Position numbers and translations under genes: made by a program. A stretch of DNA of 64,000 nt. Origin: Acrocarpospora corrugata. GTDB taxonomy: Bacteria; Actinomycetota; Actinomycetes; Streptosporangiales; Streptosporangiaceae. The notes beneath the pieces were generated by a model. It was not told the origin of the DNA. It saw nothing but the letters and a program-made list of their open reading frames with translations, and ran no database searches. The DNA lies in NCBI RefSeq assembly GCF_009687845.1, contig NZ_BLAD01000040.1, positions 97,666-161,665 on the forward strand, written 5' to 3'. Positions 8,265 through 17,974 of the stretch are shown here, in pieces (positions within the stretch are counted from its first letter, which is position 1; every line of letters starts with the position of its first letter).

Positions 8265-11248
8265 GTGGAGTTCCGCCTGCTCGGGCCGATCGAGGTGACG
8301 GCCACCGGAGTGCCGGTCCCGCTCGGCGGCGCCAAACCCCAGACGCTGCTGGCGGCGCTGCTGCTGGAGCACGGGCACATCGTGCCGATGCCGCGCCTGA
8401 TCGACATCATCTGGCCGGACGACCCGCCGGGAACCGCCAAGGCGGCCATCCAGACCTACGTCAAGTCGTTACGCCAGTCCCTGGCCCGGTACGGCGCCGC
8501 CGACGTGATCGTCACCCGCGCGCCCGGCTACCTGGCCCAGATCCCCGCCGGATCGCTGGACGTGGACCGCTTCGCCCAGCTGCTGACCGAGTCGCGGCAG
8601 GCGCCGACGCGGGAGGAGACCTCCGACCTGCTCGGCGCGGCGCTGGCCCTGTGGCGCGGGCCCGCCCTGGCCGGGCTGCGCAGTTCGCTGCTGGCCGGGG
8701 AGGTGGCCCGGCTGGAGCAGCTGCGGCTGACGCCACCGAGGAGCGCATGGCCGCCGAACTGGCGCTGGGCCGCCACGGCCGGCTGGTGGCCGAACTGGCC
8801 GCGCTGGTCGGCCGCCATCCGGTCAACGAGCGGCTGCGCGGCCAGTACATGACCGCGCTGTACCGGCTCGGCCGCCAGTCCGACGCCCTGGCCAGCTTCC
8901 GGGACGGCCGCCGGGTGCTGGTCGAGGAGCTCGGGGTGGACCCGGGGCCGGAGCTGGCCGCCCTGTATCACGCGATCCTGCGCGGTGATCCCGGGCTGCT
9001 GGCGCCGCCGTCCGGCCAGGAGACGCGGGTCGCCGTACCGGCCCAGCTGCCGCTCGCCCCCGCGGACTTCACCGGCCGGGTGCTCCAGACCTCCGAGCTG
9101 GTGGCGGCGCTGACGGCGGAGCCGGGCATCCAGGTCATCGCCGGGCGCGGCGGCAGCGGCAAGTCGGCTCTCGCCGCCCAGGTCGCCCATCTGGTCGCGG
9201 CGGAGTTCCCGGACGGGCAGCTGTACGCCGAACTGCGCGGGCTGAGCGAGACTCCCGCCGAGGCGGGTGAGGTGCTGGGTCGCTTCCTCACGGCGCTCGG
9301 CGTGGCTCCGGCGGCCGTCCCGGCCGGGATCGAGGAACGCGCCGAGCTCTATCGGGGCCTGCTGGCCGGGCGGCGGGTGCTGGTGCTGCTGGACGACGCC
9401 GCCGGGGAGCGGCAGGTGCGCCCGCTGCTCGTCGGCGGGAGCGGCTGCGCGGTGCTGATCACTTCGCGTAACCGGCTGGGCGGGCTGGCCGGCGTGAGCC
9501 GTACCGACCTGGATGTGCTCGATCCCGCCGAGGCGGTCGATCTGCTGGTGCGGATCGTCGGAGCGGACCGGGTGTCCGCCGAGGAGCCGGTGGCGCGGGA
9601 GATCGCCGAGCTGTGCGGACGGCTGCCGCTGGCGATCAGGATCGCCGGGGCCCGGCTGGCCACCCGCCGTCGCTGGCCGCTGCGGCTGCTGGCCGACCGG
9701 CTGACCGACGAACGGCGGCGGCTGGACGAGCTCTCGATCGCGGACCTGGAGGTGCGGGCCGGCTTCGAACTCAGCTACCGAGGGCTGGACGCCGGCGCGC
9801 GCCTGGCGCTGCGGCGGCTGGGCCATCTGGGGGTGCCGGAGTTCGCCCCGTGGATCGTCGCCTGGCTCACCGGCGCCCCCGAGGCCGAAGCCGAGGACAC
9901 GGTGGAGCGGCTGGTCGACGCGCAGGTGGTCGACTTCAGCCGGGTCGACGACCTGGGCACGCCCCGGTACCGCGTGCACGACCTGGTCCGGATCTACGGG
10001 CGGGAACGGGCCGAAGCGGAGGAACCGGCCGAGGAGCTGGCGGCGGCCGTGGGCCGGGTGCTCGGCGGCTGGCTCACCCTGGCCGACCAGGTGGCCGCCG
10101 ACGCGCCATCCGACGAGATCGGCTGGCCGCGTCCCGCCATGCCGCCGTCCGCGGTCCCGCCCGAGCTGGTCGCCCGGGTGCTGGCGGCCCCGCACGACTG
10201 GTTCGAGGTCGAGCGGCCCGCCCTGGTCGCCGGTCTGGAGCGGGCCGCCGCGCTGGGCCTGCACGAGCTGGTCTGCCAGTTCGCCTCGGCCCGGCTGGGC
10301 CCGTCGTTCCTGGGCGTCAACCGGTTCGAGTCCCGCGAGCGGATCAACCGGGCCGCGCTGGCCGCCGCCCGGCACGCGGGCGACCGGCACGGCGCGGCGA
10401 CCATGCTGGCCGAACTGGGCCTCCTCCGCTACGACCAGGATCGTTTCCCTGAGGCGCACCGCGTCCTGGACGAGGCGCTCGGCGCCTTCCGCGAACTCGG
10501 CGACGCGCGGGGCCAGGCGGTGGCGCTGTCCGGGCTGGGCGTGATCTGCCGGGAGGCCGGCCGCCTGGTCGAGGCGCTGCACTTCCTGGACGAGGCCGCC
10601 CGGCTCAACGAGCTCGGCGGGGACGCCGGGACCGCCTATCCCCGGCGGCTGGCCGCGTCGGTGCGGCTGGAGCGCGGCGACTTTCCGGCCGCCTGGTCCG
10701 GTCTGGAGGAGTCGCTGGCCGCCTACCGCCGCGCCGGCAGCCGCCGCGGCGAGGGGGTGACCCTGCGCACCATGAGCCTGTGGCACCGGGCGACCGGCCA
10801 GTACGGCCCGGCGATCGAGACCGCGGAAGCCGCCAGGGTCATCTTCGGCCGGCTCGGCGACAAGCTGATGGAGGCCTACTCGGTCCGCGCGTGGGCCAAG
10901 GCCCAGCTGCGCCAGGGCAACACCGAGCAGGCCCTGGCCCCGCTGGAGGGGGTGCTGTCGGTCTGCCAGGCGATGGGCGACCGCTGGGGGCTGGGCGTCA
11001 CCCTGCGCACCCTCGGCGAACTCCATCTGGCCGGCGGCCAGCTGCGGGACGCCGCCGCCTGCCTGACCGCGGCGATGGAGGTGTGGGAGGGCATGGACGC
11101 CCCGCTCTGGCGCGCCCGCACCGAACGCGACCTCGCGCTGCTGCACGAGGCCAGGGGCGAGGCCGACATCGCGGCGGCGCTGCGGGAACGCGCGACCAAG
11201 GTCTTCCACGACCACGGCGCCCGCGAGTACGGCGAGCTCACCCGCTGA
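8265..11248 (+). pseudogene. BTAD-NB-ARC-TPR regulator with a 1-base frameshift
   Basis: GTG 8265 follows AGGGAG. The first frame encodes a winged helix and the start of a BTAD domain ('VEFRLLGPIEV...LEQLRL'). At about 8732 the reading continues one frame over ('TEERMAAELALGRHGRLV...') to the stop at 11248. The text fits loss of one G in 'ctgacg(g)ccacc'. The second frame holds the rest of BTAD, an NB-ARC ATPase with Walker A 'GRGGSGKSA' near 9150 and a Walker B-like 'VLVLLDDA', then TPR-like helical repeats to the end. An intact product would be about 990 residues, an AfsR-type regulator. The shift may be a real mutation, a programmed shift or a sequencing error; nothing else in the gene is damaged. 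Confidence 0.8.
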
Positions 11249-11383
11249 GACCGCTCCCTGCGGATTTCAGCGAAGTTTCAGCACCTCGTCCGAACCTTCC
11301 GGTATCAGCAACAGGCACTCCCACCGAACGAAGTCCATGAGACTACGGCCGGGCGGTCTGCTCCGAGCACCGAAGGACGAGAA

Positions 11384-12025
11384 ATGATTCTGCTCTCCGA
11401 TCCCGCGATCAGCCGAATGCCGGTCGAGGAGTCCGGCGAAGTACTGATCGACCTCCACACCGTCCAGGCCCTCCGCCTCGACCCGCGCATGGCCGGCACC
11501 GGACGCGGCTACTCCCACCTCCGCCTCAGCCTCGTCGACCGCCTCGTGACCGCCCAGACCCTGCTGCCCCCCGGCCTGCACTTCCTGATCGTCGAAGGCT
11601 TCCGGCCGATCGACCTGCAAGCCCGCTACTTCGACGCCCACGTCGACCAGCTCAGCAGCACCGACCCGGGCCACGACCAGGACTGGTACCGGCGCAGGGC
11701 CAGCCACTACATCTCCCCGCCCGAGGTCGCCCCGCACGTCGCCGGCGCCGCCGTCGACCTGACCCTGTGCGACACGGACGGAACCGAGCTCTGGCTGGGC
11801 ACCGAGGTCAACGACACCGACACCGAGTCCTGCCACACCGCCAGCGACGCGATCTCCGCCGAGGCCGCCGAACACCGCCGCATCCTCGGCGCGTCGCTGA
11901 CCGCGGTCGACTTGATCAACTACCCCACCGAGTGGTGGCACTGGTCCTACGGCGACCGCTACTGGGCCTGCGTCACCGGCGCGTCCGCCGCCCGCTACGG
12001 ACCGGCGGCACTGCCAGGCTCCTGA
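11384..12025 (+). CDS. VanX-like D-Ala-D-Ala dipeptidase (peptidase M15D)
   Basis: The 213-residue protein keeps the whole VanX active site: R74 in 'EGFRP', the zinc ligands H118 and D125 in 'PHVAGAAVD', and E183 plus H186 in 'TEWWHW'. The family hydrolyses D-alanyl-D-alanine or related D,D/L,D-dipeptides in the cytoplasm. There is no signal peptide. No vanH or vanA ligase gene is nearby, so a role in peptidoglycan or dipeptide turnover is more likely than glycopeptide resistance. It follows the NB-ARC regulator by 135 bases and is closed by a strong hairpin. Confidence 0.85.
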   Translation: MILLSDPAISRMPVEESGEVLIDLHTVQALRLDPRMAGTGRGYSHLRLSLVDRLVTAQTLLPPGLHFLIVEGFRPIDLQARYFDAHVDQLSSTDPGHDQDWYRRRASHYISPPEVAPHVAGAAVDLTLCDTDGTELWLGTEVNDTDTESCHTASDAISAEAAEHRRILGASLTAVDLINYPTEWWHWSYGDRYWACVTGASAARYGPAALPGS

Positions 12026-12035
12026 CGAACCACTG

Positions 12036-12065
12036 CCGATGGCGTCCCCTCAGGGACGCCATCGG
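12036..12065. terminator. bidirectional hairpin terminator, 13-bp perfect stem
   Basis: The arms CCGATGGCGTCCC and GGGACGCCATCGG are perfectly complementary around a 4-base loop (CTCA). It sits between the convergent dipeptidase and exonuclease genes and probably terminates both. There is no long U-tract, as is common in high-GC actinomycetes. Confidence 0.85.
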
Positions 12066-12076
12066 CTACGAAAGGC

Positions 12077-12775
12077 TCAATTCTCCGCACGGTACGGCCG
12101 CACCGGCCATGAGCCGTCGATCGAGTTGTCCTTGCCCTGCGAACGCCAATACTCATTCAGCCGGGTCGCCCATTCCCGCGACCAGTCCATCTCCCGCCTG
12201 TGCAACTCCGCCAGCGTCAGATCCCCGACCTCGGCCGGATAACTCCTGGCCAGCCGCCAGGCCAGCCGGGCCGCGGCGAGCGCGTCCTGAGTGGCGTCAT
12301 GGGCCGTCTCGTGCCGGACCTTGTAGTGGCGGCAGGTCTCCTCCAGGGTCCGCTTGCCCTTGCGCCGATCCAGCGCCCGGTCGATCACATGCGGGTCGAC
12401 GACGGGCCCGGTCACGTTGAGCCCGCTGCCGAGATGCCTGCGCAGCTCACGGTCGAGCACGGTCAGGTCGTAGGCGATGTTGAAGCCGATCACCGGCCTG
12501 CCGGCGCCCCAGGCGCGCTCCAGACGGTCGACGATCATCCGCACGGCCTCGACCGGCTTGAGCCCTTCGGATCGGGCCCGCTCGGTGGTGATTCCGTGCA
12601 CCGCCGTGGCTTCGGCCGGGATCTCCATGCCGGGGTCGACGAGGGCGGCGGTCACGTCGGCCGGTTGCCCGTCACCGACGAAGACGATGGTCACGGCGAC
12701 GATCCTGGCGGCCTCCTGGCCGGCCCCGGTCGTCTCGACGTCGAAGCCACAGAGGCGTCCATCGGCCCAGCTCAT
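12077..12775 (-). CDS. DnaQ-like 3'-5' exonuclease (DEDDh)
   Basis: With the start at ATG 12775 ('MSWADGRLCGFDVETTG') the protein is 232 residues. In-frame starts 21 and 78 bases upstream exist, but no start has a clear ribosome site. The DEDDh motifs are all visible: D12-x-E14 in 'FDVETTG', 'VHGIT', 'GFNIAYDLTVLDREL' with the second Asp, and 'HDATQDA' with the catalytic His and last Asp. The family includes the proofreading subunit of DNA polymerase III and stand-alone exonucleases. The short length without a polymerase partner suggests a stand-alone enzyme for DNA or RNA trimming. Confidence 0.85.
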   Translation of the reverse strand: MSWADGRLCGFDVETTGAGQEAARIVAVTIVFVGDGQPADVTAALVDPGMEIPAEATAVHGITTERARSEGLKPVEAVRMIVDRLERAWGAGRPVIGFNIAYDLTVLDRELRRHLGSGLNVTGPVVDPHVIDRALDRRKGKRTLEETCRHYKVRHETAHDATQDALAAARLAWRLARSYPAEVGDLTLAELHRREMDWSREWATRLNEYWRSQGKDNSIDGSWPVRPYRAEN

Positions 12776-12883
12776 AACAGCACCACTTCGCGGCATGCAC
12801 TCATGATCGGCATTCTTACAAAAGAGCGCCGACCGCCATCCGCGATTCACCACTTTTCACCCGGCGAATAGCGCGTCCCGGCC

Positions 12884-13093
12884 GTGCTCGGTGTGCGGCT
12901 TCACGAGCTTTGGGCGTGCACGTGGTCACCAGGCCCCAACCGGATAAGAGCTGGAGAGCCGGTGTCGACTGTCCGCTGGGCGCCCCTCACCGACGTCGAG
13001 CCGCTCCGGGTCGCGCTCGCCTGGCACGACGGTTCGGAGAACCCGCTGGTGCGCGGATTCGCCGACGTCGTGCGCGGGCTCGCCGGTGAGTGA
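12884..13093 (+). pseudogene. LysR-type regulator fragment (C-terminal end only)
   Basis: The last ~35 residues ('LRVALAWHDGSENPLVRGFADVVRGLAGE') read like the end of a LysR effector-binding domain. The rest of a roughly 300-residue regulator is absent and the upstream part is not recognisable. It abuts the aldehyde dehydrogenase gene tail to tail (3 bases). It is best read as a remnant. Confidence 0.5.
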
Positions 13094-13096
13094 CCG

Positions 13097-14521
13097 TCAG
13101 CGCTGGATGGACTTGGTCTCCAGGAACTCCTCCAGGCCGAGGCGGCCGAACTCGCGGCCGTTGCCGGACTGGCGGTAGCCGCCGAAGGGGGCGAGCGGGT
13201 TCCACTGAGCGCCGTTGATGTCGACCTGGCCGGAGCGGAGCCGCCTGGCGATGGCGAGGGCGTGTTCCGGCGCGCCGAAGACGCCGCTGGTGAGGCCGTA
13301 GATCGTGCTGTTGGCGATCTCGACGGCTTCGTCCTCGTCCGCGTACGGAATGATCGTCAGGACCGGGCCGAAGATCTCCTCCTGGGCGGCTTCCGAGGCC
13401 GGGTCGACGTCGGCCAGGATCGTCGGCCGCACGTAGGCGCCCCGCTCCAGCCCCTCCGGACGGCCGGGGCCGCCGAAGACGAGCTTCGCGCCGTCGGCGA
13501 TGCCGCGCTCGATGTAGCCGTGCACCTTCCGGCGGTGCTCCTCTGAGGCCATCGGGCCGATCCGGGTGGCTTCGTCCGTCGGCTCGCCCACGGTGTACTG
13601 CCCGGCGGCGGCGACCGCCAGTGCCACGACCTCGTCCTGCCGCCACGCGGGGACCAGCAGCCGCGGCCACGCGCCGCAGACCTGGCCGCCGTTGGTGAAC
13701 GCCATCGCCACCCCGATGGTGACCGCCTGCTCCAGGTCGGCGTCGTCGAGCACGACGTTGGCCCCCTTGCCGCCCAGTTCGAGGGCGACGCGCTTGACCG
13801 TCTCCGACGCGACCGCGGAGACCCGCCGGCCGGCCCGGGTGGAGCCGGTGAAGGACACCATGTCGATGTCCGGGTGCGCCGAGATCGCCTCGCCGACGAC
13901 GGCGCCGGTGCCGTACACGACGTTGAAGACGCCGGCGGGCAGGCCGGCCTCGGCGGTGACCTCGGCGAGGATGCGCGCGGTCAGCGGCGCGATCTCGGAT
14001 GGTTTGAACACCATGGTGTCGCCCGCGATCAGGGCGGGCGCCAGCTTCGAGACGATCTGCTGCAGCGGGAAGTTCCACGGCGTGATCGCCGCGACGACGC
14101 CGATGGGCTCGCGGACCAGCAGCGAGTTCCCGAGTTCCTCGGTCCAGTCGAAGTCCGCGGCGAGCGCCGTGAAAGCCTGCGCGACCGCGATCGGGAAGTG
14201 CACCTGGGCGGTCCGGGACAGGCTGATCGGCGAACCCATCTCGGCGGTGATCGCGGTGGCGATCTCCTCCGCGCGGGCCCCCAGGCCCTCGGCGATCCGG
14301 CGCACGACGGCGGCGCGTTCGGCCGGGGCGGTCGCGGCCCACGCCGGGAAGGCGGCCCGCGCGGCGGCGACGGCCCGGTCGACGGCGGCGGCGGTGCCGG
14401 CCGGGATCTCGGCGATGGCCTCGCCGGTCGCCGGGTTGGACACGGTGATGGTGCCGGTGGATCCGGTGACGGCCTCGCCGCCGATCCAGTGGCCGGGTGT
14501 GCTGAACGCTGATGTGGTCAT
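13097..14521 (-). CDS. NAD(P)-dependent aldehyde dehydrogenase
   Basis: ATG 14521 ('MTTSAFSTPGHW') gives 474 residues, the usual length. N150 in 'TPWNFPLQ', E248 in 'ELGGKGA' and the nucleophile C282 in 'GGQVC' form the expected catalytic set, and 'FTGSTRAGRRV' is the cofactor-binding turn. The enzyme oxidises an aldehyde to the carboxylate; the substrate is unknown. It is divergent from the MmyB-type regulator at 14650 with 128 bases between them, so that regulator is a reasonable candidate to control it. Confidence 0.9.
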   Translation of the reverse strand: MTTSAFSTPGHWIGGEAVTGSTGTITVSNPATGEAIAEIPAGTAAAVDRAVAAARAAFPAWAATAPAERAAVVRRIAEGLGARAEEIATAITAEMGSPISLSRTAQVHFPIAVAQAFTALAADFDWTEELGNSLLVREPIGVVAAITPWNFPLQQIVSKLAPALIAGDTMVFKPSEIAPLTARILAEVTAEAGLPAGVFNVVYGTGAVVGEAISAHPDIDMVSFTGSTRAGRRVSAVASETVKRVALELGGKGANVVLDDADLEQAVTIGVAMAFTNGGQVCGAWPRLLVPAWRQDEVVALAVAAAGQYTVGEPTDEATRIGPMASEEHRRKVHGYIERGIADGAKLVFGGPGRPEGLERGAYVRPTILADVDPASEAAQEEIFGPVLTIIPYADEDEAVEIANSTIYGLTSGVFGAPEHALAIARRLRSGQVDINGAQWNPLAPFGGYRQSGNGREFGRLGLEEFLETKSIQR

Positions 14522-14649
14522 GGCCCGACTCTGGCGGCGGCGGAACCGCGCATCCAGGCACACCTGATCCGTGGTTGCGCCTGACCTGGAGGAAACACCG
14601 TTGAGCTGGGAGTTGTTAGCACTGACGGCGACGGAAAGGACATCGGATC

Positions 14650-15483
14650 ATGGATCGGGCTCGACTCGCCGAGTTCCTCAGGACCCGGCGTGAGGCGCTG
14701 CAACCCGAGGACGTCGGGCTGCCGCGCGGGCGGCGGCGGCGCACCGGCGGGCTGCGCCGCGAGGAGGTCGCCGCGCTGTGCGACATGTCGGTCGACTACT
14801 ACAGCCGGATCGAGCAGCGGCGCGGCCCGAACCCGTCCGAGCAGATGCTCGCCGCGATCGCCCGCGGGCTGCGGCTCTCCCTGGACGAGCGGGACCATCT
14901 GTTCCAGCTCGGCGGCTATGCCACGCCGCGCCGGGTGCTGCGCGCCGACCACATCAACCCCGGCATGATGCGGATCTTCGACGGCCTTGAGGACGCGGCC
15001 GCCCTGGTGGTGAGCCATCTCGGCGAGACGCTGATCCAGACCCGGCTGGCGGTCGCGCTGCTGGGCGACGACAGCGCGCACACCGGGCTGGCCCGGAGCC
15101 TGCACTACCGGTGGTTCACCGACCCCAGCTCCCGGCTGATCCATCCCGAGGGCGACCGCGCCGGGCACAGCCGCCTCATCGCCTCCGATCTGCATCGCGC
15201 GTACACCAGGGACGGCAGGGGTTCACGCGCGGCCGACATCGTCGACGCGCTCCTCGCCGCCAGCCCGGAGTTCGCGGAGATCTGGGGTGAACATCCCGTC
15301 ACGGGTCCGTACTGCGGGCCGAAACGTATTCAGCATCCGGGGCTCGGGCTGGTCGAGCTGCACTGCCAGATACTGCTCGATCCCGACCAGTCCCAGTCGT
15401 TGCTGGTCTACACGGCGACACCGGGCAGCGAGAGCTACGAGAAACTCCAGCTGCTCTCGGTCGTCGCCGGGCAGGGCCTCTGA
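14650..15483 (+). CDS. XRE-family regulator with MmyB-like ligand domain
   Basis: The 277-residue protein has an N-terminal helix-turn-helix ('LRREEVAALCDMSVDYYSRIE', about residues 35-55) and a C-terminal PAS-like MmyB domain with the family's 'RWFTDP' and 'HPVTGPYCGPKRI-H' features. Members are actinobacterial repressors or activators that often sit head to head with the dehydrogenase they control, as here. AAGGACATCGG precedes the ATG and contains a plausible ribosome site. Confidence 0.85.
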   Translation: MDRARLAEFLRTRREALQPEDVGLPRGRRRRTGGLRREEVAALCDMSVDYYSRIEQRRGPNPSEQMLAAIARGLRLSLDERDHLFQLGGYATPRRVLRADHINPGMMRIFDGLEDAAALVVSHLGETLIQTRLAVALLGDDSAHTGLARSLHYRWFTDPSSRLIHPEGDRAGHSRLIASDLHRAYTRDGRGSRAADIVDALLAASPEFAEIWGEHPVTGPYCGPKRIQHPGLGLVELHCQILLDPDQSQSLLVYTATPGSESYEKLQLLSVVAGQGL

Positions 15484-15556
15484 CATATGCGGCGAATGTC
15501 CACTTGTGACGTGATTATGCTGGTCTAGCGGTGCCGGTACGGGTCAGGATGCTCTC

Positions 15557-16507
15557 ATGATCCGGAAGTGGCGCTGGGTGCTCGCGCTGGTGGCCGTGGC
15601 CGCCGTCGTGGCGGCCATCATGTGGTGGCCCTCCCCCGCCGAACCCGTCCAGCCGTCCGATGGTGCGGCCGTGCAGGTCGCCTCGCCGGATCAGCGGACC
15701 CGCGTCCTCACCGTGAAGTCGGCCGCGCTGGGCAGGCCGGCCAAGGTCACCCTGCTGCTCCCGCCGGGCTGGACGCCCGGGTCGGGGCCGTGGCCGGTGC
15801 TGTACCTGCTGCACGGATGCTGCGAGTCGTCCACGTCGGGGGGATGGCTGGAGGACGACAGCACGGCCCATGCCACCAGTGCCGCGCCGGCCCTGATCGT
15901 GATCCCCGAAGGCGGCCCGACCAGCTGGTATTCCAACTGGCTGGAGGGCCCGAAGTGGGAGACCTTCCACCTCAAGGAAGTGCGCGAGATCCTCGAACGC
16001 GACTTCGGCGCGGGCGACCGGAGGGCGATCGCGGGACTGTCCATGGGCGGGCTCGGCGCGATGGGCTACGCCGCGCGCAACCCCGGCATGTTCCTCGTCG
16101 CCGCGTCCTACTCCGGCGTCCTGGACAGCCAGGCCCAGGCGGACGCGATCGTGGACATCACCAGGAACTGGGGCGAAGACGCCGCCAAACTCTGGGGCCC
16201 CGACCCCTACTCCGCCGCCTGGCGCGACCACAACCCGGCCGAGCTCACCGACCGCCTGAAGGGGGTACGGCTCTACGTCTCCTGCGGGGACGGCTCGCCG
16301 GGCCCACTGGACCCGGCGAGCGCGAGCGAGGACGGCAGCGAACGATTCCTCCTCAGCGAGGCCAAGACGTTCGTCGAACGGGCCGAGAAGAGCGGCCTCG
16401 ACGTCACCACCGACTTCTACGGGCCGGGCACGCACACCTGGCCGTACTGGAGCCGCGCGCTGAAGAACTCGCTGCCGATGCTGATGGCGGCCCTGACCGG
16501 CGAATGA
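15557..16507 (+). CDS. membrane-anchored esterase of the antigen 85/esterase D type
   Basis: The 316-residue protein has an N-terminal hydrophobic segment (residues 7-24) that is a signal anchor or signal peptide. The body is an alpha/beta hydrolase: 'LYLLHGCCES' forms the oxyanion-loop region, S162 in 'GLSMGG' is the nucleophile, and the His in 'GTHTWPYW' near residue 293 completes the triad. Relatives include tributyrin esterases and mycolyltransferases. In a genus without mycolic acids an extracytoplasmic ester hydrolase is more likely. It faces the small membrane protein gene tail to tail. Confidence 0.8.
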   Translation: MIRKWRWVLALVAVAAVVAAIMWWPSPAEPVQPSDGAAVQVASPDQRTRVLTVKSAALGRPAKVTLLLPPGWTPGSGPWPVLYLLHGCCESSTSGGWLEDDSTAHATSAAPALIVIPEGGPTSWYSNWLEGPKWETFHLKEVREILERDFGAGDRRAIAGLSMGGLGAMGYAARNPGMFLVAASYSGVLDSQAQADAIVDITRNWGEDAAKLWGPDPYSAAWRDHNPAELTDRLKGVRLYVSCGDGSPGPLDPASASEDGSERFLLSEAKTFVERAEKSGLDVTTDFYGPGTHTWPYWSRALKNSLPMLMAALTGE

Positions 16508-16516
16508 CGGCGTCGG

Positions 16517-17014
16517 CTAGGAGGGCGGCCCCTCTTCGGTCAGGGTGCCGCAGCGGAAGCCGGGCTCGCGTTCCGGGTCGAGCTGGAGGCCGCCGAGGTT
16601 GGTGGTCTCGATCGGGCGGCGGAAGGTCTCCTGCTTGTCGCAGTCGTAGAGCACGTAGGTGCCCTCGCTCTCGCCGAGCAGCATCATCCAGCGCCCGTCG
16701 TAGAGCGGCTTGTCGTCCTCGGCGCCGCGCAGGATCGCCCACTGGTCCTGGAAGCCGACGTACCCGAGGAGTTCGTTGGCCTGGCCGGTGTCGCGGACCT
16801 GTACGGCGCTCTCGACCATGCTCAGGATCAGCACGAACCCGAGACCGAGGCCGATCATGGCGGCCACCAGCACCTTCATCCCGGCGCGGCCGGCGTGCTT
16901 GCGGCGCAGCAGCCGGAACGGCACCAGGAAGGCCAGCACGCCCAGCCCGACCGCGATGGCGACCATGATGCCGAGGCTGACTTCCTTAGTTCGGGCAGAT
17001 GACAAAGCACGCAT
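16517..17014 (-). CDS. membrane protein of unknown function
   Basis: Two hydrophobic helices (near residues 18-34 and 46-67 counted from ATG 17014) are joined by a short basic loop, followed by about 100 soluble residues without a recognised motif. ATG codons at 17041 and 16966 are alternatives; none has a convincing ribosome site. Downstream of PPK2 on the same strand, with 48 bases between them. Confidence 0.6.
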   Translation of the reverse strand: MRALSSARTKEVSLGIMVAIAVGLGVLAFLVPFRLLRRKHAGRAGMKVLVAAMIGLGLGFVLILSMVESAVQVRDTGQANELLGYVGFQDQWAILRGAEDDKPLYDGRWMMLLGESEGTYVLYDCDKQETFRRPIETTNLGGLQLDPEREPGFRCGTLTEEGPPS

Positions 17015-17062
17015 AGTAGAGCAATCAGTTTTACTAAGCATGTCGATGTGCCCGATCAGCCG

Positions 17063-17869
17063 TCAGTCCTCGTCCCTCAGTCCGGCGGCGACGTCGGGAA
17101 CGTAGCTCTCGGGGCTGCGGGGCGGGCGGCGGTAGCCGGTGGCGGCGGGCCGTTCGGGGATCTCCAGCCGGGCGCGCCGCACCTCGCGGTACGGGATCGA
17201 GGAGAGCAGGTGGGAGATCATGTTGATTCGCGCGGCCCGCTTGTCCTCGCTCTCCACCTCGAACCAGGGCGCCTCGGGGATGTCGGTGTGCACGAGCATC
17301 TGGTCCTTGGCCCGCGAGTAGTCCTCCCACCTGGTGATCGACTCCAAATCCATCGGCGACAGCTTCCAGCTCCGCATCGGGTCCTCCAGCCGGGCCCGGA
17401 ACCGCTTCTCCTGCTCGGCGTCGCTGACCGAGAACCAGTACTTGCGCAGCAGCACGCCGTCCTCCACGAGCAGCCGCTCGAAGATGGGGCACTGGTGCAG
17501 GAATCTGGCGTACTCGTCCTGGGTGCAGAACTCCATCACCCGCTCCACGCCCGCCCGGTTGTACCAGCTGCGGTCGAACAGCACGATCTCCCCCGCGGCC
17601 GGGAGGTGCTCGACATATCGCTGGAAGTACCACTGGCTCCGCTGCCGCTCGGTCGGCACCGGCAGCGCCGCGATCCTGGTCACCCGCGGATTCAGGTACT
17701 CGACGACCCGCTTGATCGTGCTGCCCTTGCCGGCCGCGTCCCGCCCTTCGAAGACCACGACGAGGCGCACGCCCTCCGCCCGCACCCACTCCTGCAGCTT
17801 GACCAGCTCCCCCTGCAACCGGAAGAGCTCCTTCTCGTACGGCCGCCGCCGCACCTTGCCTGCACCCAT
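17063..17869 (-). CDS. ppk2: polyphosphate kinase 2 family protein
   Basis: GAGAGGTGG precedes ATG 17869 ('MGAGKVRRRPYEKEL'), giving 268 residues, the length of single-domain PPK2 enzymes. Walker A is 'EGRDAAGKGS' at 41-50, the Walker B/lid region is 'FDRSWYNRAG' at 98-107, and 'KYWFSV' follows as in the family. PPK2 enzymes move phosphate between polyphosphate and nucleotides, making GTP or ATP from polyphosphate or the reverse. Nucleotide preference cannot be read from the sequence. Confidence 0.9.
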   Translation of the reverse strand: MGAGKVRRRPYEKELFRLQGELVKLQEWVRAEGVRLVVVFEGRDAAGKGSTIKRVVEYLNPRVTRIAALPVPTERQRSQWYFQRYVEHLPAAGEIVLFDRSWYNRAGVERVMEFCTQDEYARFLHQCPIFERLLVEDGVLLRKYWFSVSDAEQEKRFRARLEDPMRSWKLSPMDLESITRWEDYSRAKDQMLVHTDIPEAPWFEVESEDKRAARINMISHLLSSIPYREVRRARLEIPERPAATGYRRPPRSPESYVPDVAAGLRDED

Positions 17870-17974
17870 GCCCCACCTCTCGTTCCCAGGGATCATAGGC
17901 GGACCGCTGGAACAAGATTCGGTGACGGCCCCATCACCGGCTGACCACCGCAGTGAGTCAGCCGGTGACCCCTC

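Noticed and set aside
8528-11215. 895-codon minus-strand frame opposite the NB-ARC gene
   Set aside because: Shadow of the TPR/NB-ARC coding frame, no recognisable protein features.
11384-12025. Glycopeptide resistance locus
   Set aside because: Only the VanX-like gene is present; no ligase, dehydrogenase or two-component system.
12884-13093. Intact small gene of 69 codons
   Set aside because: Only its C-terminal part resembles a protein (LysR end) and there is no credible start.
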